From Actinomycetes bacterium (lineage in GTDB: Bacteria > Actinomycetota > CADDZG01 > JAHWKV01), in contig JAJCYF010000191.1 in the NCBI GenBank assembly GCA_029263035.1, positions 1 through 9,986 on the forward strand: a DNA stretch of 9,986 bases, in the 5' to 3' direction. Made by a program: the position numbers and the translations under genes. Under the pieces are notes generated by a model. That model did no database searches, had not been told where the DNA came from, and saw only the letters and a program-made list of their open reading frames with translations. Below, one piece after another: positions 5,737-9,986 of this stretch (its first letter is position 1; each line of letters starts with the position of its first letter).

Positions 5737-6476
5737 TTCGTTCCCTCCGCGCCCTTGGATTCGATGGCCGGAGTCTGCTCGTAGCCCATCTCCTTCTTCA
5801 GGCGATCGAGCTCCAGCTCCACTCCGGTGGTTTTGTTGTAGCTGTCCAGCTGGGCCTGGATGGGATCGGCCGAGGCAGTCAGGTCCTCCAGAGCGCCCGA
5901 GCTGATCATCTCATCCAGCGCTCCGGCGCGGGCCCGCATCTGTTCGGTCTTGTCGTGCGCCCGCTGCATGGCCATGCCCACGTCGCCCATCTCCTCGGAG
6001 ATGCCGGTAACCGCCTCGTTGATACGGGTGGACGCCTCGGCTGCGGTGTAGGTCGCCTTGATGGTTTCTTTGCGGATGCGGAAGGCGTCGACCTTGGCCT
6101 GAAGCCGCCGGCTGGCGTCGGCGAGCTTGGTCTCCTCGGCCTTCAGCTGGTCGTGCTGGGCTTTGAGCTCGGTCAGCTGGGTCAGGATGCCGGCCCGGCG
6201 GGCGACCGCCTCCTTGGCCAGGTCCTCCCGGTCCTGCGACAGGGCCTGGCGGGCCTGGGACTCCAGCTTCTCGCCGGACTCGCGCAGGGCCTGTGCCTGC
6301 AGCTCCACCCGCTTGCGGGAGGTCGCCACGTCGGAAAGTCCCCGCTTTACCTTCTGCAGGAGCTCCAGCTGGCGCTCATAGGAGTAGTCCAGGGTCTCCC
6401 GGGGGTCCTCGGCCCGGTCCAGGGCCTTACTGGCTTTGGCTTTGAATATGGTTGATATGCGACGCGAAATTGACAT
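5733..6476 (-). CDS. pspA: PspA/IM30-family membrane-stress scaffold protein
   Basis: This is a 247-residue protein, close to the usual PspA/Vipp1 length. The N-terminal ~20 residues (SISRRISTIFKAKASKALDR) can form the membrane-binding amphipathic helix. The EDP motif and the long coiled coil follow: TLDYSYERQLELLQKVKRG, heptad-rich to about residue 140, then the AEASTRINEAVTGISEEMGD region. The C-terminus (DRLKKEMGYEQTP) includes a short linker and tail. PspA is a peripheral inner-membrane protein of the ESCRT-III-like superfamily that oligomerises to stabilise damaged membranes. GGAGG lies 8 bp before the ATG at 6476. The gene is 36 bp downstream of the TPM-like membrane gene and overlaps pspAA by 4 bp, so all three form one transcript. 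No PspF or PspBC homologues are present here. Confidence 0.94.
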   Translation of the reverse strand: MSISRRISTIFKAKASKALDRAEDPRETLDYSYERQLELLQKVKRGLSDVATSRKRVELQAQALRESGEKLESQARQALSQDREDLAKEAVARRAGILTQLTELKAQHDQLKAEETKLADASRRLQAKVDAFRIRKETIKATYTAAEASTRINEAVTGISEEMGDVGMAMQRAHDKTEQMRARAGALDEMISSGALEDLTASADPIQAQLDSYNKTTGVELELDRLKKEMGYEQTPAIESKGAEGTN

Positions 6477-6512
6477 CCGTACAGCCTCCGATCGTCCCCA
6501 TGGAAATACGTC

Positions 6513-7856
6513 CTAGTTGCCGCCGAAGTCGCCCCCGCCGAAGTCTCCGAAACCACCCCCGCCGAAGTCGCCCCCGCCGAACCCCCCGAAGCCCCCTCCT
6601 CCGAAGTCGCCGAAGCCACCGTCGCCCCCTGCGCCGTCCCAGCCGGAGTGGTAACCCCCGCCGAACCCGCCGAGCATCTGGCCGATCAGCAGGCCCTGGA
6701 GCAGACCCCCGCCGCCAAAGCCACCGAAGTAGCCGCCGGCCCAGGGCCCGTAGTATCCGGGTGCGTCCCAGTAGGGAACCCGCTGCCCGGCGACCGTGAT
6801 CTCACGGGAGTGAGGAGACGCTCCCTGCTTGACCAGTTGTGCGTCCTCGGCACAGGCCGGCACCTCCCGGGGGGTGCCGTGAGCCGGGGTCCACATCACG
6901 TCCTCCACCGATGGGCCGTGGCGGGGGTCGAAGAAGCACATCGCCCGGCGTTCGGCCGGCTCCCGCCCGTTGAGCCGGGCCTCGGCGGCGTCGATCGCGT
7001 ACCGGCCCTCGGTCAACGCCTCGGTTACCTGCTGCAGGTCCTGCGGCCGCTGCGCCCGGTCGAGGTTGCGGGTGGCAATCTCGTAGTGGCCGAGCGCCTG
7101 AACGTACTGTTGCTTGGCGCGGGGGTCGGCGCTCGGCATCTCAACCTGCAGATCCAGCGCCCTCAGGTCGTCGCCCAGGGCCACCAGATCCTCCATGGCC
7201 ACCGCCTTGACCTCCTCCAGCTGCCGCTTCTCCTCGACCGCTCGCTGCTTCTTCTTCTTGTTCATCGAGTAGGCGACAGCACCTCCGCCGACCGCCAGCA
7301 GTGCCAGCGGGATGAACCCAAATCCTCCGGATGACCCTTCGCCGCTCGACGAAGCGCCTCCGCCCTGCGCCGCGTCGCCCACCCGGGAGACGAAGTCGTT
7401 GAGCACCGCCGCGGCTCCGCCGCCGCGGTTGTCCTGCACCACGTCGTTGGCGATGCCGGGGATGACTCCGCTCTCGAACTCGGTGCTGCCGGCGCGAAGC
7501 TCGGTGCCTGCGACCACCACGTAGGTGCCCCGTTCGCTCATGCCCTCGGCTATCTCGGTGAGCAGAGCCTCGGTGCTGCCCCCGGCCTCATTGCGGGCGC
7601 TCTGGGGAAGCACGGCGACGTATATGGGGCCGGCGTCCGCCGCCTCGATGTTCTGCCTGAGCTCGTCGGCCGCCCGCTCCGACAGCGTCGGCGATGCCTC
7701 GGGGTCCACGTACACCGGGTCGGAACGAAGGCCCTCGATGGCCTGCTCGACGGCGGAGGTGGTGGTCGTTTGCGCCCAGGCGCTCGCCACCTGAAGAGAA
7801 AGCAGGCTGCCCACGGCAGCCGCAAGAAGAAGGAACCGTCCGACTCTGCGAAGCAC
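6513..7856 (-). CDS. TPM-like membrane protein with glycine-rich C-terminus, leader gene of the psp operon
   Basis: This is a 447-residue membrane protein. The GTG at 7856 is chosen because GGAAGG lies 9 bp upstream and it leads straight into a signal sequence (LRRVGRFLLLAAAVG, cleavage likely near SAWA/Q at ~28). Upstream in-frame ATGs at 7865 and 7907 lack such support. Residues ~38-161 form an extracytoplasmic TPM- or Rv1476-like domain (YVDPEASPTLSE, GPIYVAVLP, GTYVVVAG). A Gly/Ser linker leads to one helix at ~179-198, stopped by NKKKKQR. The cytoplasmic part has a charged helical region (~205-303), a MCFFDPRHGPS block with a further Cys in VPACAED, and a tail of about 60 residues made mostly of Gly, Phe and Asp. 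Being first in the operon, it may recruit or signal to PspA (inference). The exact family is uncertain. Confidence 0.8.
   Translation of the reverse strand: MLRRVGRFLLLAAAVGSLLSLQVASAWAQTTTTSAVEQAIEGLRSDPVYVDPEASPTLSERAADELRQNIEAADAGPIYVAVLPQSARNEAGGSTEALLTEIAEGMSERGTYVVVAGTELRAGSTEFESGVIPGIANDVVQDNRGGGAAAVLNDFVSRVGDAAQGGGASSSGEGSSGGFGFIPLALLAVGGGAVAYSMNKKKKQRAVEEKRQLEEVKAVAMEDLVALGDDLRALDLQVEMPSADPRAKQQYVQALGHYEIATRNLDRAQRPQDLQQVTEALTEGRYAIDAAEARLNGREPAERRAMCFFDPRHGPSVEDVMWTPAHGTPREVPACAEDAQLVKQGASPHSREITVAGQRVPYWDAPGYYGPWAGGYFGGFGGGGLLQGLLIGQMLGGFGGGYHSGWDGAGGDGGFGDFGGGGFGGFGGGDFGGGGFGDFGGGDFGGN
6516..6640 (-). repeat. Gly/Phe/Asp codon repeats in the TPM-like gene
   Basis: A low-complexity tract encodes alternating FGG, GDF and GGGG units. 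A 23-nt copy at 6520-6542 recurs exactly at 6559-6581, an offset of 39 nt (13 codons), so the reading frame is kept. Such tracts vary in copy number through slipped replication. Confidence 0.75.
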
Positions 7857-7977
7857 GATGCACATCCTTCCGGGTAGGAAACTCCAGTTTACGGCCCAGC
7901 GGGTCAATACGATTGGTGTGCCTGTAGATGGTTCCCCTCCCGAGCAGAGTTAGTCCGCCGGGTGGGAAACTGAGGCA

Positions 7978-8370
7978 GTGAACGAGACCGAGGGACCCGG
8001 CCTGCGCCGAGCCGGGTGGACGGCCCTCCCGGCCGCGGCGGCATTCGCCTGGGCGGCCACCAGCCTGAGGCCGTTCACCGGCCCGGCCCTGGCGGTGACT
8101 CTTTTGACCGGGGTCTGCATTCTGGCGATCGGGGCTCGGCTGCCACCGGCCGATGCGGGCGGGAGGGTTCTAGGGCTTGGAGCCGCTCGGGGATGGCTCG
8201 CGGTAGTTCTTGCCCTGGCGGCGTGGGAGTGGGCCGCCTTCGTTCAGCTTCCCCGGGCCGAAAACCCCACCCTCAGCTCGCTGGCCAATGAGATTTTCGA
8301 CAGCCACCTCATCCGGACCGCCGGCTTCGTGCTGTGGATGGCGGCCGGGCTCGGGATAGCACGCCGGTGA
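7978..8370 (+). CDS. Hypothetical four-helix membrane protein
   Basis: This 130-residue protein has four predicted membrane helices: about 14-30 (TALPAAAAFAWAATSL), 37-55 (ALAVTLLTGVCILAIGARL), 72-91 (GWLAVVLALAAWEWAAFVQL) and 114-128 (TAGFVLWMAAGLGIA). No catalytic motif is visible and I do not recognise a named family. A conserved-looking stretch, NPTLSSLANEIFDSHLIR, lies between helices 3 and 4. The GTG at 7978 is the only good start: GGTGGG lies 11 bp upstream and GAGG only 2 bp upstream, so initiation may be weak. The TGA overlaps the GTG of the next gene (GTGA, 8367-8370), which shows coupling to the DUF6186-like protein. It is divergent from the psp operon across about 120 bp, so shared regulation is possible. 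Confidence 0.72.
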   Translation: MNETEGPGLRRAGWTALPAAAAFAWAATSLRPFTGPALAVTLLTGVCILAIGARLPPADAGGRVLGLGAARGWLAVVLALAAWEWAAFVQLPRAENPTLSSLANEIFDSHLIRTAGFVLWMAAGLGIARR

Positions 8371-8573
8371 GCCGCGAGATCTTCATCGCCGGCTACCTGT
8401 TGATCGCTGCCACGGCCGCCGGGATTCAGGCCGCCGCCCGGCTGACCGGACGGATCCCGACCCTGGGGGAGACCGTGTCGGCCGTTAACCGCACCTGGAT
8501 GGGCCGCTGGACACTTTGCGCCCTCTGGCTCTGGGCGGGCTGGCACTTCTTTGTCCGGGCCCAGTGGGGTTGA
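8367..8573 (+). CDS. DUF6186-like small membrane protein
   Basis: This is a 68-residue protein. The start MSREIFIAGYLLIAATAAG, the following RLTGRIPTLGETVSAV, and the end GRWTLCALWLWAGWHFFVR match my memory of the small actinobacterial DUF6186 family. Two membrane helices (about 5-22 and 46-63) flank a short cytoplasmic loop. The GTG at 8367 is chosen because it overlaps the upstream stop in a GTGA and yields exactly the conserved start. An in-frame ATG at 8334 would lie inside the upstream gene. With that gene it forms a two-gene unit, and a heteromeric membrane complex is possible (inference). Function unknown. Confidence 0.75.
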   Translation: MSREIFIAGYLLIAATAAGIQAAARLTGRIPTLGETVSAVNRTWMGRWTLCALWLWAGWHFFVRAQWG

Positions 8574-8601
8574 GTCCCGAACTGGAATTAGGATGGGCGA
8601 C

Positions 8602-8814
8602 ATGACCCGCAACCAGGCGATCGTTTTGAGGGCCGCAGCCCTGTGGACCTTCTACGTATGGATCACCCGGATATGGAACATCGTCGAGGACGGCAGCACA
8701 TCGGTCGCGTTCAAGGCGGTGCACAGCATCCTCGCGGTGGTTTCGATCCTGTTCGCGATCGCCATCCTGGTGGTTGCCTCGAAGAACCGCAGAGGAACCA
8801 AAGCCTCCGGCTAG
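8602..8814 (+). CDS. SCO4848-like two-helix membrane protein
   Basis: This is a 70-residue protein (MTRNQAIVLRAAALWTFYVW and on). It has two membrane helices, about 8-24 and 38-58, with WITRIWNIVEDGSTSVAFKAVH between them and a basic KNRRGTK end. The layout resembles the small actinobacterial SCO4848 family: Trp-rich first helix, W-x-x-x-D loop, then a helix beginning near a His. The ATG at 8602 has AGGA 8 bp upstream. ATG 8593 is embedded in that Shine-Dalgarno and is rejected. It follows the DUF6186-like gene by 28 bp, so it may share its transcript. Its stop codon shares CTAG (8811-8814) with the convergent DoxX gene. Function unknown. Confidence 0.75.
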   Translation: MTRNQAIVLRAAALWTFYVWITRIWNIVEDGSTSVAFKAVHSILAVVSILFAIAILVVASKNRRGTKASG

Positions 8815-9254
8815 CCGGAAACGTTGGCCGCCTTCGGCTCCAGCCCGATCATCCGGTCCACCGAATTCGCCCCCGGGCCCATCAACACCAGCGCCACACC
8901 GGCTGCCAGCAGCATAAGGTCGATCTCCGCTCCCGCACCCTGTTCCCCGATAATCCCGACATCCAGCTTCACCAGCAGGGTCGTGAACACCATGAGAATG
9001 GCCAGCGCCAGTGCGACCAGGCGGGTCCCCAGGCCCAGGATCAGCAGGATCCCACCGCCGAGCTCAAGGATGGGTACCACCCACTTCATGACTTCGGGCA
9101 GCGGGACGTTGAGCGAGGACAAAAAGCCGGCGAACCCGTCCACCCCGTTGTTGAATTTCTGCATGCCGTGGGAGATGAAGACGATGCCGGCGACCAGTCT
9201 GAGAACGGTGCCGGCGTAGGGTGCCAGCCGGGTGAAAAACGCGGGATAGCGCAT
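8811..9254 (-). CDS. DoxX-family membrane protein
   Basis: This 147-residue protein has four membrane helices, at about 13-30, 57-76, 80-97 and 112-126. The N-terminal GTVLRLVAGIVFISHGMQKF segment is the DoxX hallmark, with a conserved Arg and an H-G-x-x-K motif. It is followed by VVPILELGGGILLILGLGTR, also typical. DoxX proteins are small quinol- or redox-linked membrane proteins. In mycobacteria a DoxX protein forms a membrane complex with superoxide dismutase and a thiosulfate sulfurtransferase, but no such partner is seen here. GGGAGA lies about 6 bp before the ATG at 9254. The gene is convergent with the SCO4848-like gene and lies 130 bp from the upstream permease stop. Confidence 0.88.
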   Translation of the reverse strand: MRYPAFFTRLAPYAGTVLRLVAGIVFISHGMQKFNNGVDGFAGFLSSLNVPLPEVMKWVVPILELGGGILLILGLGTRLVALALAILMVFTTLLVKLDVGIIGEQGAGAEIDLMLLAAGVALVLMGPGANSVDRMIGLEPKAANVSG

Positions 9255-9384
9255 GAGGTTCTCCCTTCCGAAGAGCGTGTATTGACCCTATTCCCGGGAG
9301 GGGAGGTTGCCGAGAGCGCCCGCCCGGATCTTAGGGCTTTCTCAGCCTTCTCTTGGCCGTGGCAAAGGTTGGGTTGGCGGACGG

Positions 9385-9986
9385 CTACTTGCGGTCGACG
9401 AGGCCCGTGGCCACCAGGTCCTCCGGACCGGCTGCGGCGGCGATCGGATCCGCCTTGTAGCGCCGGCGCTGCCTCAGCTCCAGGCGCCTGGCAATCCGGC
9501 TGAGGGTGAAGTTGACCACCAGGAAGATGACGGTCACGGCAATCAGCGACTGAAGCCCGTTCTGGTAGAACTCGCCGGCGATCTGACCGGTGCGCAGCAG
9601 CTCTTCGTACCCCACGACGAAGGCCAGGGAGGTGTCCTTGAGAAGGGTCACGAACTGGCTGACAATCGTCGGCGTCATCCTGCGGATCGACTGGGGGAGG
9701 ATCACCAGGCGCATCGACTGGCCCCGCCGCAGACCGATCGCCGAGGCGGCTTCGGTCTGGCCCCGGTCCAGCGACAGGATGCCTGCACGAAAGATCTCCC
9801 CGAGCACCGCCGCGTTGTACAGGATCAATGCCACGCAGACCGACCAGAAGCGGGTGAGCTCGATGCCCAGGCGGGGGAGAGTGAAGAAGGAGAAGACGAT
9901 GAGAAGGATCAGCGGGAACCCCCGGAAGAACTCAACGTAGGCCCGGGCCGCGGTGCGTATCACCAGCAGCCGGGACAGCCTCCCCA
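9385..9986 (-). CDS. Amino-acid ABC transporter permease, C-terminal part (cut by window edge)
   Basis: About 200 residues are visible. The frame stays open to the right edge (GRLSRLL before the GTG at 9963), so that GTG is not the start. The sequence AYVEFFRGFPLILLIVFSFF, the helix FWSVCVALILYNAAVLGEIF, and the cytoplasmic EAASAIGLRRGQSMRLVILPQ loop are the permease signature of the polar amino-acid (Glu/Gln/His/Arg) uptake family. The EAA loop contacts the ATPase. Further helices follow near LIAVTVIFLVVNF. The basic tail (RIARRLELRQRRRYK) and short acidic end lie in the cytoplasm. It moves substrate across the inner membrane with an ATPase, a binding protein and usually a second permease, presumably encoded beyond the window. 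Substrate not determined. Confidence 0.9.
   Translation of the reverse strand, partial: GRLSRLLVIRTAARAYVEFFRGFPLILLIVFSFFTLPRLGIELTRFWSVCVALILYNAAVLGEIFRAGILSLDRGQTEAASAIGLRRGQSMRLVILPQSIRRMTPTIVSQFVTLLKDTSLAFVVGYEELLRTGQIAGEFYQNGLQSLIAVTVIFLVVNFTLSRIARRLELRQRRRYKADPIAAAAGPEDLVATGLVDRK

Noticed and set aside
5655..6455. 266-codon plus-strand ORF opposite pspA
   Set aside because: Leu/Gly-rich antisense translation of the PspA coiled coil; no recognisable domain.
6516..6640. CRISPR-like or tandem-repeat array
   Set aside because: The repeats are imperfect Gly codon runs without unique spacers of constant length and lie wholly inside a coding frame.
7906..7936. ECF-type promoter for the psp operon (minus strand GGGAAC with CGTATT)
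   Set aside because: The spacing is 19 bp rather than the usual 16-18 and the -10 is not CGTT. Mycobacterial psp control by SigE makes it tempting but it is not convincing.
9279..9288. GGGTCAATAC upstream of doxX (minus), also found at 7901-7910 (plus)
   Set aside because: A 10-mer shared twice is not enough for a regulatory motif, and the distances to the genes differ.
8643..9503. 286-codon plus-strand ORF across the SCO4848-like and DoxX genes
   Set aside because: It runs across an intergenic gap and antisense to DoxX, is rich in His/Gln/Arg/Gly and has no domain.

Overview
High-GC DNA with frequent GTG and TTG starts. It carries families typical of Actinomycetota: PspAA, a SCO4848-like membrane protein, a DUF6186-like protein, and an FmdB/SAF/galU neighbourhood. 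It looks like chromosomal housekeeping and accessory sequence from an actinobacterium; I cannot fix the class. No tRNA, rRNA, CRISPR array, insertion sequence or phage gene was found. Coding density is high. The longest gaps between genes are about 170 bp (1466-1637) and 160 bp (3447-3604), so there is no gene-free stretch over 300 bp.

Layout. 1-1465, minus: a HAMP-like/GAF/GGDEF diguanylate cyclase followed after 16 bp by the start of galU, cut by the window edge. 1638-2790, plus: an FmdB-type zinc-ribbon protein with a long charged tail, then a CpaB/RcpC-like SAF protein without other pilus genes. 2796-3446, minus: a lipoprotein convergent with the SAF gene. 3605-5461, plus: a DUF1059 mini-protein with a Cys2His2 pattern, a LysR-type regulator, a 46-residue two-helix membrane peptide, and a VOC/glyoxalase-fold protein. 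5458-7856, minus: an envelope-stress operon encoding a TPM-like membrane protein with a glycine-rich tail, PspA and PspAA. 7978-8814, plus: three small membrane proteins. 8811-9254, minus: a DoxX-family membrane protein. 9385 to the right edge, minus: an amino-acid ABC transporter permease.

How the genes fit together. The strongest functional unit is the TPM-like/pspA/pspAA operon. PspA and PspAA overlap by 4 bp and are probably translationally coupled. The large membrane protein in front of them is a plausible membrane anchor or sensor for the PspA scaffold (inference). The GGDEF-galU pair would place c-di-GMP synthesis in the same transcript as UDP-glucose synthesis.

The window holds no obvious defence or mobile system. 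The most unusual raw signals are a perfect 26-bp palindrome inside the GGDEF gene, two convergent gene pairs whose stop codons share one CTAG, a pair of interleaved divergent promoters, and an easily missed 46-codon membrane ORF.
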